DNA of 64,000 nt from JABDMH01 sp965223165 (GTDB lineage Bacteria; Bacteroidota; Bacteroidia; Chitinophagales; Saprospiraceae), in assembly GCA_965223165.1 (NCBI GenBank), contig CBDCVQ010000018.1:124001-188000 (forward strand). The letters run 5' to 3'. The notes under the pieces are model-generated. The model did no database searches. It was given only the letters and a program-made list of their open reading frames with translations, and was not told the DNA's origin. Numbering within the stretch: position 1 is the first letter of the stretch; the number at the start of each line of letters is the position of its first letter. The position numbers and the translations under genes are program-made. Positions 36,796 to 45,203 of this stretch are shown here, piece after piece.

Positions 36796-36954
36796 TTATC
36801 GCATCAGCGTAACACTCCCTGACCGTTGTGTTTCCTCCCCATTCTTACTTCTAAATACGACTTGATAAACATACACACCAGGGCCTTCCTCACCACCATC
36901 CCAAATAAAACTGGGTCCATGTGTCCCGTACACACTGGTTCGGCCCCCTAAATA
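36796..36954 (-). pseudogene. Fragment of a T9SS type B (gliding-type) C-terminal sorting domain
   Basis: Reads leftwards YLGGRTSVYGTHGPSFIWDG, then GEEGPGVYVYQVVFRSKNGE and TQRSGSVTLMR followed by a TAA at 36796. The WDG...PGVYVY...G-VTL-R pattern is the end of the CHU_C/gliding-motility-associated C-terminal domain that targets proteins to the type 9 secretion system. Only the last ~50 residues are left; the rest was removed, apparently by the neighbouring IS3-type remnant. It shows the lineage uses T9SS. Confidence 0.65.
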
Positions 36955-37159
36955 TCAGACTTTCGTTACAAGGTTAAAGAAATAGGATTTCAAATATGCA
37001 TAATTTTGCTGTTTAAGGGAAACGACCGACGTTGACCTTTTGTGCCAATGGTCTGGAATGGCAGTTAAATTATTGGCTGCCATTTTTGGTTCTAAGAAGC
37101 TTTTCTAGCTTCTTTGGACAAGGGAAACTCCCTCAGGAATCCTTTACCCGATAGTTGCC

Positions 37160-37360
37160 ATTAGGGCACTGAGATTTTAAATTTTGTTTTTCCCTTTTTC
37201 AGTCTGGTACATACGGACCAAACCTTTTTTCCAGAGGCTCCAGAAGACCAGGGGTGGCAGACAGGCTATAGACCCATGTAAGCGAACCCCATGGTACTTG
37301 GCGTAAAATCGCTCCAGCGTGTCTTGGAGCTACTCTAAGGTGTCAAAGTAACCGGTTCAG
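37160..37360 (-). pseudogene. Remnant of an IS3-family transposase (integrase core C-terminus)
   Basis: One leftward frame reads DTLE, a stop, LQDTLERFYAKYHGVRLHGS, IACLPPLVFWSLWKKGLVRM, YQTEKGKNK. The YHGVRLHGSIA-LPP--FW-LW block is the end of the rve/integrase core of IS3-type transposases common in Bacteroidota. It has a nonsense codon and a frameshift, and the upstream two thirds of the gene are missing. DNA of this origin probably extends to about 36960, where it meets the sorting-domain fragment. Confidence 0.65.
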
Positions 37361-37384
37361 GTGCGCTGACAAGATTGAGTGAAA

Positions 37385-38467
37385 CTAGTCGATCACAAAA
37401 TCTCGTATGTGCTCTATAATGATTTCGCTGGCGTTGCCATGACCGTATGGATAACCATCGAAGTCAGGTACCATGTCTGCCATGACGGCTTCCACGATAT
37501 GCTCGGATGTGCGTTCTGGCACAAGCCGATTGGCGCCTGCCTCGATCGTCTCTGCCCACTCGGTCTCCGATCGTAAGGTGATACAGGGGGTGCGGAGGAA
37601 GAAGGCCTCCTTTTGCACACCACCTGAGTCCGTGACGACTCTCCTGGCATGGTGCTGCAACCAGACAAAGTCCAGGTAGCCCTGGGGGGCGAGGATGGTC
37701 ACTGAGGAAGGCAACGCAATGCCAGATTGATCCAGCATCTTGCGCAGCCTGGGATGAGCGGACAAAACCACGGGGGCATCCAGACTGCCCAACCCGGTCA
37801 TGATCTCCCCTAGTTGGTGCGGATCGTCCACATTGTAGGGACGATGCAAGGTAGCCAGGTAGTACTGCCCGGCTGAAAGTTGGAGGTGCTCCAGGGCGTT
37901 GGACCGCTCCCGAGCCATCTCCAGGCCACGCAAAATCATGTCATACATGACGTCTCCGCTTAATATGGCGCGCTCCGACAAGCCCTCACGGGCCAGATTC
38001 GCCATGGCTATCGCGGTCGGGGCAAACAGCAGATCGGACACGTGATCGGCCATGATGCGATTAATCTCCTCCGGCATCTGGCGATTGAAACTCCGCAGAC
38101 CCGCCTCCACATGAAATACCGGCAGATGCAGCTTGCAGGCCACGAGTGCAGCAGCCAAGGTAGAATTAACATCTCCGATCACTACAACCCCATCATAATC
38201 AGCACCGATACAAATCTGCTCAAATTGTAACATGATTTTTGCAGTCTGCTCGCCATGCGTCCCAGAGCCGACACCAAGGTGATGCGTGGGCGGGGTAATT
38301 CCCAATTCCTCAAAAAAAACCTGCGACATTTTCTCGTCATAGTGCTGGCCCGTATGCACGATTTCATAGCAAATACCAACCTCCTCCGTAAGTAGATAAC
38401 ACAACGGAGCCAACTTGATAAAATTAGGTCGCGCACCGACGACAAAAAGTATTTTTTTGGATTCCAA
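37385..38467 (-). CDS. wecB: UDP-N-acetylglucosamine 2-epimerase (non-hydrolysing)
   Basis: Converts UDP-GlcNAc to UDP-ManNAc for surface polysaccharide synthesis. 360 residues, the usual length; the family core is complete: KILFVVGARPNFIKLAPL, IVHTGQHYDEKMSQVFFEEL, DVNSTLAAALVACKLHLPVF, HVEAGLRSFNRQMPEEINR and DSGGVQKEAFFLRTPCITLR. The start codon is a TTG at 38465-38467. Only 22 bases upstream lies the end of an inserted IS4-type element, so its original promoter has been separated from it and expression now depends on the IS end or on fortuitous sequences. It opens the glycan locus, divergent from the epimerase operon at 39779. Confidence 0.92.
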   Translation of the reverse strand: MESKKILFVVGARPNFIKLAPLCYLLTEEVGICYEIVHTGQHYDEKMSQVFFEELGITPPTHHLGVGSGTHGEQTAKIMLQFEQICIGADYDGVVVIGDVNSTLAAALVACKLHLPVFHVEAGLRSFNRQMPEEINRIMADHVSDLLFAPTAIAMANLAREGLSERAILSGDVMYDMILRGLEMARERSNALEHLQLSAGQYYLATLHRPYNVDDPHQLGEIMTGLGSLDAPVVLSAHPRLRKMLDQSGIALPSSVTILAPQGYLDFVWLQHHARRVVTDSGGVQKEAFFLRTPCITLRSETEWAETIEAGANRLVPERTSEHIVEAVMADMVPDFDGYPYGHGNASEIIIEHIRDFVID

Positions 38468-38489
38468 GGAAAAATGTTACATTTAGGAG

Positions 38490-39575
38490 CTAAGTACATG
38501 ACAAAAGTTTTAGATAGCATCGGATATCTGGGGTACTATTTGTACAAATGGCTCTTAGAAATTGATCAAATCCTAGCCTAAAAATACTCTTGGCCCTTCT
38601 ACCATGTGATTTTTTTCTTAGCCGCCTGGGATATTTCCGGGCTGAGATCTTTCCGATTTTTATCATCCAAGTATAAGCAAGGGCCACCACAGCAAAGAGT
38701 GATTCCAAGCGCTGTGGGTTTTTGAGATGTGTGTCTTTGAGATTAAAGCCATTTGACTTGAGATCCTTAAACATGTTTTCTATGTACCATCGCTCACCAT
38801 AGCGTTTGATGCCGTTGTGTGGATCATCATAGGAGATCACGATGAGATATTCCTCCTTGTGATTCTTGGTGTTGATTATCTTCTCTCCTTGCAGGTACAC
38901 GTACACCCCATTGAGCAAGACCATCTTTTCTATAGTCCGCCGCTGTCCCAACTTGAGACGTTTAAACAGTTTATACGCGCTCACTTCTCGACCTCGATAG
39001 CCTACCTTCAAGTTCTCCCGGATCCTTATGTCATAAGGGATACCGGCTTCATTGAGGTACCCAATCCATTGAGCCCCGATAAACTCACGATCGGCCAATA
39101 GGGTATGAACTTTACCCGGACCGAAGATAGCTATGAACTCCTTCATCAGCTCTATACGTTCCTTTTGGCTGCTATTGCCTTTCTTTGGAAGTAGCTTCCA
39201 CATGAGCGGTACCGCCCAGTTGCCTCCTTTGACGCTCAGTACAAGAAAATTGATATCTACACAACCAAACTTCCAGTTCGTCCGATCCAACAATAGCGTA
39301 TAAGGTGCACATACTCCGCTAAGCGAGATGATCAACGGTGATAGAACCCCGAAACCCAGACGAACCTCATGGATGTACCGCTGTATCCGCCTATAATTGC
39401 TTTGTTGGCTCACTTCCGTTTTTAGACCTGCTGCAACTTTGACCAGGTTTACCGTACCAACGCTACTCATCGCCTGAATTATCAAAAACAGCAGCTTCGA
39501 TCGCCTCTTATCCAGCTTCGCAAAGAATGGGTGAAACCCATCATTAAAAATCTTATCTTCGCCTTTACGGGTCAT
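38490..39575 (-). CDS. IS4-family DDE transposase
   Basis: 361 residues, intact. DDE residues D97 (LLLDRTNWKFG), D162 (LLADREFIG) and E266; around the last, Y259-x2-R262-x3-E266-x6-K273 fits the IS4-family YREK signature exactly. The stop codon TAG is the first three bases of the left terminal repeat. No frameshift or stop, so the element could still move. Confidence 0.93.
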   Translation of the reverse strand: MTRKGEDKIFNDGFHPFFAKLDKRRSKLLFLIIQAMSSVGTVNLVKVAAGLKTEVSQQSNYRRIQRYIHEVRLGFGVLSPLIISLSGVCAPYTLLLDRTNWKFGCVDINFLVLSVKGGNWAVPLMWKLLPKKGNSSQKERIELMKEFIAIFGPGKVHTLLADREFIGAQWIGYLNEAGIPYDIRIRENLKVGYRGREVSAYKLFKRLKLGQRRTIEKMVLLNGVYVYLQGEKIINTKNHKEEYLIVISYDDPHNGIKRYGERWYIENMFKDLKSNGFNLKDTHLKNPQRLESLFAVVALAYTWMIKIGKISARKYPRRLRKKSHGRRAKSIFRLGFDQFLRAICTNSTPDIRCYLKLLSCT

Positions 39576-39651
39576 ATATGTGACAGTTAGATTAACTAAT
39601 TGATTTTCAAATCACAATATATGACCTTTTTTATTTATGTCATGTACTTAG
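38490..39651 (-). mobile_element. Complete IS4-family insertion sequence, 1162 bp, 9-bp target duplication
   Basis: Ends: CTAAGTACATGACA at 38490-38503 and its reverse complement at 39638-39651, with two of the next three bases also matching. Flanked by the direct duplication ATTTAGGAG (38481-38489 and 39652-39660). One transposase gene fills it. It sits in the ~140-bp original gap between wecB and the divergent epimerase gene. Confidence 0.93.
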
Positions 39652-39778
39652 ATTTAGGAGTTAAACCCAATTATTCAAAATCCGATACACTCAGGCATAG
39701 ACCCAAGATTCCGACCTTCTTCCTAGTACTTTTCCTATAACGGTAATCTGAGTCTCAGCGAGTGTAAAAGCCTACACC

Positions 39779-40789
39779 ATGCCCACGACTCTGATTACCG
39801 GCGTCGCCGGATTTCTCGGTTCCAACTTATTAGATAAATTAATCAAGCAAGGCCATCAAGTGATCGGTATTGATAATTTGTCCAAGGGCAAGCTCGAGAA
39901 TCTATCTTCCCTATTGGAGCATAAATCATTCCGGTTTTTCAAGAAGGACATTCTAGCACCCGATGCCTTTTCGGAGCTGGGTACCCACATTGACACGGTC
40001 GTTCATCTGGCCGCCTACAAAATACCCCGCTATGGCAAGGCCTTGGACACGCTAAAGATCAATGCGCAAGGGGGAGAAAGAGTACTTGATTTTTGCAGAG
40101 AGCGCAACATAAAATGTGTGATGGCCTCCACCTCGGATGTCTACGGGATGAGCACAGACCTTCCCTTTCGCGAAGATGCTCATTGCCTCATTGGCTCCTC
40201 ACAGGTGCCACGATGGGCCTACGCCGTCTCCAAGCTATTTGACGAACATCTCGCCTTGTCCTATATGGATGCGTATGGTTTTCCGGTCGTCCTGCTACGC
40301 TTCTTTGGCTCCTATGGTCCCCATCAGCACCTCTCTTGGTGGGGAGGTCCCCAATCGGTATTTATCGAAAAAGTATTTCAGGATAAGGTCATCCCGATCC
40401 ACGGCAATGGACTGCAAACACGCACATTCACCTATGTAGAAGATACGGTGGAAGGCATCTACCGAGCAATCACCATGGACGCCGCCAACGGACATATATT
40501 TAATATAGGCGCCGGACAAGACCAGGAAATTACCATCATCGACCTGGCCCGCTTAATCAAAAAACTCTCGGGCACTCAGGGAGAGCTTAAATATGAGCTG
40601 ATCCCTTACGACCAGATCTCCAAGGGCAGAAAGTACCAAGACGTCATGCGCAGGGTGCCCTGCACCACAAAGGCAGCGCAAATCTTGGGCTTTAAGGCGA
40701 AGACCGATCTAGCGGACGGGTTGATAAATACAATGAAGTGGCAACTGCCGATGATCCCAAACCAAATACCATGCGCATTGGCATCGTAG
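39779..40789 (+). CDS. NAD-dependent sugar epimerase/dehydratase (extended SDR)
   Basis: 336 residues, cytoplasmic; probably a UDP-sugar epimerase. Rossmann loop G8-V-A-G-F-L-G14, active-site Ser near 117-119 (MASTSDVYG), Y148-x3-K152 (WAYAVSKLFDEH), and the sugar-binding block LQTRTFTYVEDTVEGIY. First gene of a + strand run of seven with overlaps. The ATG is 118 bases from the target duplication of the IS element. The 3' end overlaps the next gene by 19 bases. Supplies an activated sugar to the transferases downstream (inference). Confidence 0.85.
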   Translation: MPTTLITGVAGFLGSNLLDKLIKQGHQVIGIDNLSKGKLENLSSLLEHKSFRFFKKDILAPDAFSELGTHIDTVVHLAAYKIPRYGKALDTLKINAQGGERVLDFCRERNIKCVMASTSDVYGMSTDLPFREDAHCLIGSSQVPRWAYAVSKLFDEHLALSYMDAYGFPVVLLRFFGSYGPHQHLSWWGGPQSVFIEKVFQDKVIPIHGNGLQTRTFTYVEDTVEGIYRAITMDAANGHIFNIGAGQDQEITIIDLARLIKKLSGTQGELKYELIPYDQISKGRKYQDVMRRVPCTTKAAQILGFKAKTDLADGLINTMKWQLPMIPNQIPCALAS

Positions 40790-42117
40790 GTGCTGGCTGG
40801 ACAGGTCTCTGGCTAGCACACAAGCTGGCCCGGCCATCGGTGCAGGTCACCCTGATCGACCAATCAAGTCAACTGGGTGGATTGTCCAGCTATTACCATT
40901 ACGGACCATTTACTTGGGACAAATATTATCATGTAATCCTCCCCTCTGATGCAGAATTAATTGGGGCCCTGGAGGCCCTGGGATTGTCGGATCAGCTGCA
41001 ATGGCGAGAGACCAAGACCGGATATTATGTCGACGGAAAAATACACCCGCTCAGCACGACCAAGGACTTCCTGCTATTTCCTCCTCTAAATATTATGGAA
41101 AAATGCCGATTGGCCTGGACCATCGTGCGAGGAGCCGCGATCCAGGATTGGCCTCCGCTGGAAAAAATCACCGTCGCTGACTGGCTGGTGAAATACAGCG
41201 GGAAAAATACCTTTGAGAAGTTTTGGAAGCCGTTGTTGCTCGCCAAACTGGGGTCTCACTATGAGCAGACTTCTGCCGTATTTATCTGGTCCTACATCAA
41301 GCGACTGTTCAGCGCCAGAGACGGCTCCTCCGCTAAAAAGGAGCAACTCGGATATGTCCAAGGCGGTTATCACACCATCCTAACCACCATCCACCAACGA
41401 CTGCAGCGCAGCAATGTAAAGGTGCTCTTGGACGAGCCTGTCATGCAAATATCCTCGACGCCGCTGGATCAGCAGATAAAAATGACCACCCAGCGACGCG
41501 ATTTGCACTTTGACAAGGTGATTTTTACCGGCCCCACCAGCATCCTGTCGCAGATCACCGATCATTCGCTAGTGTCCGTGCATGAAAAGGCACACGGGGT
41601 GCAGTACCTAGGCGTGATTTGCTTGGTGTTGATCCACAAAACACCTCTGTCTGCATACTATGTGCTAAACATTGCAGAACCCGAGGTCCCCTTTACCGGT
41701 ATGATCGGGATGAGTTCTTTGGTCGACCGCCGGGAGACAGCAGGTTATTATATCACGTATTTGCCCAAATATGTACACGCGGATGACGAGTTGCTGAATG
41801 CCCCTGATGCAGCCATCAAGGAATCTTTTCTCAAAGGGGTCCAAAAGATGTTTCCGTCCTTTGCGTCCGACCAAATTGTATCTGCGCACGTACACCGTGC
41901 CAAGAAAGTACAGCCACTACAGACACTCAATTATTCGCAACGGGTACCAGAGGTCATCACCAATAATGCGAATTTCTACGTCGTAAATACCTCCCAATTT
42001 GTCAACGACACCCTAAATAATAACAGTGTGACCAAACATGTCGAGCAGTTTCTACGCTCTCATCAAAAGGATCTGCTAACGCAAAACGTCTATGAGCAAG
42101 GAGAAGCCGTCAGCTAG
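40771..42117 (+). CDS. NAD(P)/FAD-dependent oxidoreductase
   Basis: A flavoprotein of the amine oxidase/protoporphyrinogen-oxidase-like group, 448 residues. FAD-binding GxGxxG (MRIGIVGAGWTGLWLAHKLA) at the very N-terminus is the reason to choose the ATG at 40771, followed by the conserved LIDQSSQLGGLSSYYHYGPF and a C-terminal FAD contact (NFYVVNTSQFVNDTLNNNS). Relatives in polysaccharide loci include UDP-galactopyranose mutase-like enzymes. Overlaps both neighbours (19 and 26 bases), a sign of coupled translation. Reaction not known. Confidence 0.78.
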   Translation: MRIGIVGAGWTGLWLAHKLARPSVQVTLIDQSSQLGGLSSYYHYGPFTWDKYYHVILPSDAELIGALEALGLSDQLQWRETKTGYYVDGKIHPLSTTKDFLLFPPLNIMEKCRLAWTIVRGAAIQDWPPLEKITVADWLVKYSGKNTFEKFWKPLLLAKLGSHYEQTSAVFIWSYIKRLFSARDGSSAKKEQLGYVQGGYHTILTTIHQRLQRSNVKVLLDEPVMQISSTPLDQQIKMTTQRRDLHFDKVIFTGPTSILSQITDHSLVSVHEKAHGVQYLGVICLVLIHKTPLSAYYVLNIAEPEVPFTGMIGMSSLVDRRETAGYYITYLPKYVHADDELLNAPDAAIKESFLKGVQKMFPSFASDQIVSAHVHRAKKVQPLQTLNYSQRVPEVITNNANFYVVNTSQFVNDTLNNNSVTKHVEQFLRSHQKDLLTQNVYEQGEAVS

Positions 42118-43063
42118 CATATCACTGGATCTGGATGACCTTTGGACCTACTTAAAAACCCATGGGGATGCGTCCTGGACCTCCTATCCCAGCTACCTTT
42201 CCTATGCAGTGCCGCGGATCTTGGATTTTCTCGACCAGCTAAAGCAAAAAATCACCTTCTTCATCGTGGGGCAAGACGCTACCTTTGCCAGCAACAAAGA
42301 TCTTCTAGGTGAGATTGCTCATCGCGGCCACGAAATCGCCAACCATTCTTTCAAACATGACCCCTGGCTGAATACCTATGCAGAAGAAGATGTCTATCGA
42401 GAAATATCCGAAGCGGAGGAAAAGATCGAAAAGGTCACCAACGTCAAGCCGGTTGGATTCCGCGCACCCGGTTTTAGTCATTCGGAAAATGTCATCCTGG
42501 CGCTCATCCGCAAAGGCTACCTATATGATGCCTCCACCTTTCCCAATCTGCTGAATCCGCTCGCCCGCCTGTATTTCTTGCGTACGAGTAAACTCTCTTC
42601 AGCAGAGCGCAAAAAGAGAGCCGGTCTGTTTGGCACGTGGAAAGATGGATTGAGATCCAATCGACCGCACCTGCGGCACCGTGGGGGTGAGTACATCTTG
42701 GAGATGCCGGTGACGACCATGCCCACGTTTCGCATACCGATGCACGCCAGCTATCTGCTCTATCTCTCCACCTATAGCGATCGAGCAGCCTCCGCCTATC
42801 TGACCTGGGCCATCCAGCTCTGCCGGCTCCATGCGATTGCCCCGTCATTTCTGCTGCACCCACTGGACTTCATCGGCTGTGATGATACGGATCGGTTGTC
42901 CTTCTTTCCGGGCATGAACATGCCCTCCCAGCAAAAAATGGAGCGAATGAAATCCATCCTCACCAAGCTCCAGGCTCACTTTGATTTGATCCCCATGAAA
43001 GCGATGGCCGATACCCTCAACACCCCCGCCACCTGGAGGGGCCTCAAAATAGTGTCCACTTAA
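42092..43063 (+). CDS. Polysaccharide deacetylase (NodB-like) protein
   Basis: 323 residues, cytoplasmic by lack of a signal. NodB fold with the metal triad D15/D16 (SLDLDDLW), H85 and H89 (EIANHSFKHDPW), then the RAPGFS motif (GFRAPGFSHSENVIL) and the C-terminal LLHPLDFIG. It should remove an N- or O-acetyl group from a sugar, possibly a lipid-linked or nucleotide sugar, as in Gtr-like loci where a deacetylase tailors the transferred residue. 12 bases separate it from the sulfotransferase gene. Confidence 0.85.
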   Translation: MSKEKPSASISLDLDDLWTYLKTHGDASWTSYPSYLSYAVPRILDFLDQLKQKITFFIVGQDATFASNKDLLGEIAHRGHEIANHSFKHDPWLNTYAEEDVYREISEAEEKIEKVTNVKPVGFRAPGFSHSENVILALIRKGYLYDASTFPNLLNPLARLYFLRTSKLSSAERKKRAGLFGTWKDGLRSNRPHLRHRGGEYILEMPVTTMPTFRIPMHASYLLYLSTYSDRAASAYLTWAIQLCRLHAIAPSFLLHPLDFIGCDDTDRLSFFPGMNMPSQQKMERMKSILTKLQAHFDLIPMKAMADTLNTPATWRGLKIVST

Positions 43064-43075
43064 TTTTGTTAGCGC

Positions 43076-44119
43076 ATGGAGAAGGTCGACAAGGCAAAGA
43101 ATTTCAGAGATCCAGTGGGACTGCTATTCCGGATGCTGGCCTCCGGCGATGCCACCGCCTACGCTGTCCTATTGCGAGAATTTTTGCCCTACCTGCTATC
43201 ACCGCTGGACAAGCGCTGGCAGCGACGAGAAAAAGGAATCTACGATCAGAAGCTTCGTTCGTCAAAACCCCTTATCCTGGTGCTGGGCGGTTCGAGGTCA
43301 GGTACTACGCTGCTGTACCAAGTACTGGCCAGAACGCTGTCTGTCAGCTACTTCACCAATCTGGGACAGAGTTTTCCACGTGCTCCCATCACGATGGCGC
43401 AGCGATGGAATAAATATGGCAGCAGGCACCGCTCATCCAGGTACCGGAATTATTATGGCAGCGTGGCAGGCTTGCATAGTCCCAGCGACGGATTTCATAT
43501 CTGGAATAGATGGTTTGGCACGGACCGAAATCATGCCCCTGACAGATTGGAGCCAAACGCCATCCAAGCCCTGGGTCACTTCATTCATGCCTGGCACGAA
43601 ACCATCGGGTTACCCCTCCTCAACAAGAACAACCGCAATGCCTATTGCATCGAGCACTTTGAGCAGGCCTACCCGGATCGCAGCTACTACATCCTGATTG
43701 AAAGGGACCCCATCTACGTGGCCCAATCATTGTTGCTTGCCCGAGAAACGGTCCAGGGCCATCGCAGCCGGCCGTGGGGACTGGGAGCGACCACGCAGGA
43801 TACATTTGACAGCCCCGCGGAGGAAATCCTGAGCGTCTGCCGACAAGTAGACCGGGTCAATGACGACATTCGCACCCGATTGGAGACCATTCCCGAATCG
43901 CGAAAAATCATGATCCGGTATGAGGACTTCTGCCAGGATCCCGGCGAGCACATCCGGGCCATCGCAGACCAGATCACCGGATGCGAAATGGCCATGAATC
44001 TCGAAGCGATACCGAAAGAACTGACATCCACGAACCGGCGACGAATGAAAGACAGCGAGTTTGCCTTAATAAAACGCTTTTTTGATCAGAAAATACCGTT
44101 GGAAAATGGCTATGCATGA
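43076..44119 (+). CDS. Sulfotransferase family protein
   Basis: Transfers sulfate from PAPS to a hydroxyl, probably on a sugar. 347 residues. The 5'-phosphosulfate loop is G72-S-R-S-G-T-T78 (ILVLGGSRSGTTLLYQVLA), the 3'-phosphate contact is ERDPIYVAQSLLLARE, and IMIRYEDFCQDPGEHIRAIA is the usual third block. Together with the deacetylase it implies a sulfated, deacetylated surface sugar. The stop codon overlaps the next gene by 14 bases. Confidence 0.87.
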   Translation: MEKVDKAKNFRDPVGLLFRMLASGDATAYAVLLREFLPYLLSPLDKRWQRREKGIYDQKLRSSKPLILVLGGSRSGTTLLYQVLARTLSVSYFTNLGQSFPRAPITMAQRWNKYGSRHRSSRYRNYYGSVAGLHSPSDGFHIWNRWFGTDRNHAPDRLEPNAIQALGHFIHAWHETIGLPLLNKNNRNAYCIEHFEQAYPDRSYYILIERDPIYVAQSLLLARETVQGHRSRPWGLGATTQDTFDSPAEEILSVCRQVDRVNDDIRTRLETIPESRKIMIRYEDFCQDPGEHIRAIADQITGCEMAMNLEAIPKELTSTNRRRMKDSEFALIKRFFDQKIPLENGYA

Positions 44120-45203
44120 CCATTCAGTGGCCGAACAACTGTTGCGAGCGAACGGATTGGATTCAGATCCCCAAGAACGGGTATCCATCATCGTCCCGGC
44201 CTACAACGAAGCCTCAATTATCCAGGAAAATCTCTCCCAGGTCTACCAGTATATGGTTGACCACCGGGCCGAATACCGGTGGGAGTTAATTGTCGTCGAT
44301 GATGGCAGCCAGGATGGTACCGGTCAGTTGGCCGACGACTTCGCTGCACAGAAAGGCAATGTGAAAGTCCATCACCACTTGATCAATCTTAATTTGGGTA
44401 CAGCACTGCGCAGTGGTTTCAAACTGGCACAAGGAGATGTCATTATTGTGCTTGATATTGACCTGAGCTACTCGCTGGATCACATCCCACGTATGCTACA
44501 GGCGCTGGAAGAAAACCAGGCGGATGTCGTCGTGGCCTCTCCCTACATGAAAGGAGGCCGGACCACCCAGGTACCTCGAAAAAGGCTGGTGCTCAGTCGG
44601 GCGATCAACCGCATCATCCGAGGTGTATCCTCCTACCGGCTACATACCTTCACCGGTATGGTACGAGCCTATCGCGCCGATTTTATCCGGACGCTCAATC
44701 TCAAGTCCAGTGATTATCAGATCAGCGCGGAAATTATTTACAAGGCGGCGATCCTCCGGAGCAGGGTGATCGAGATCCCGGCCCACCTTGACTGGAGTCT
44801 TCAGAACAGTCAGCAGCATCGCACCTCCAGTATGCGCCTTCTCAAGGGAGTGATGTCCGGCTTTATGACTGCCTTTATTTTTAGACCATATGCCTTCTTT
44901 TTAAGTCTTGGCAGCATATTTTTTCTGGTCGCCCTCTACATGATCGGCTGGATCGTGTACCACACCTACCAGATCTACCCCAGCATTTCGGTCCCCAGCG
45001 GTCTGATCAACGATCAATTTAGCGAGGCAGTGGGCGCTGTTTTCCAGGCCAGGCCCCACGCCTTTTTTGTGAGCGGGATCACCCTTATTGTGGGCATCCA
45101 GATTCTCAGCATCGGCTTTCTCTCGCTGCAGAAAAAGCGGTATTTCGACGAACATTTTAGTATCAGCTCGGCCCTGCTCCGAAAATTGAATCGTCAGGAA
45201 TGA
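44106..45203 (+). CDS. Family 2 glycosyltransferase, GtrB/DPM1-like, membrane-anchored
   Basis: 365 residues. GT-A fold with VSIIVPAYNEASIIQENLSQ, V64-D-D-G-S (nucleotide sugar) and D117-I-D119 (metal), then two C-terminal TM helices (about 262-283 and 314-336). This is the layout of GtrB/ArnC/DPM synthases, which charge polyprenyl phosphate with a sugar on the inner face of the membrane. The ATG at 44106 overlaps the sulfotransferase stop; two further ATGs are close. Together with the following GT-C enzyme and GtrA it makes a three-component glycosylation system. Confidence 0.88.
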   Translation: MAMHDHSVAEQLLRANGLDSDPQERVSIIVPAYNEASIIQENLSQVYQYMVDHRAEYRWELIVVDDGSQDGTGQLADDFAAQKGNVKVHHHLINLNLGTALRSGFKLAQGDVIIVLDIDLSYSLDHIPRMLQALEENQADVVVASPYMKGGRTTQVPRKRLVLSRAINRIIRGVSSYRLHTFTGMVRAYRADFIRTLNLKSSDYQISAEIIYKAAILRSRVIEIPAHLDWSLQNSQQHRTSSMRLLKGVMSGFMTAFIFRPYAFFLSLGSIFFLVALYMIGWIVYHTYQIYPSISVPSGLINDQFSEAVGAVFQARPHAFFVSGITLIVGIQILSIGFLSLQKKRYFDEHFSISSALLRKLNRQE

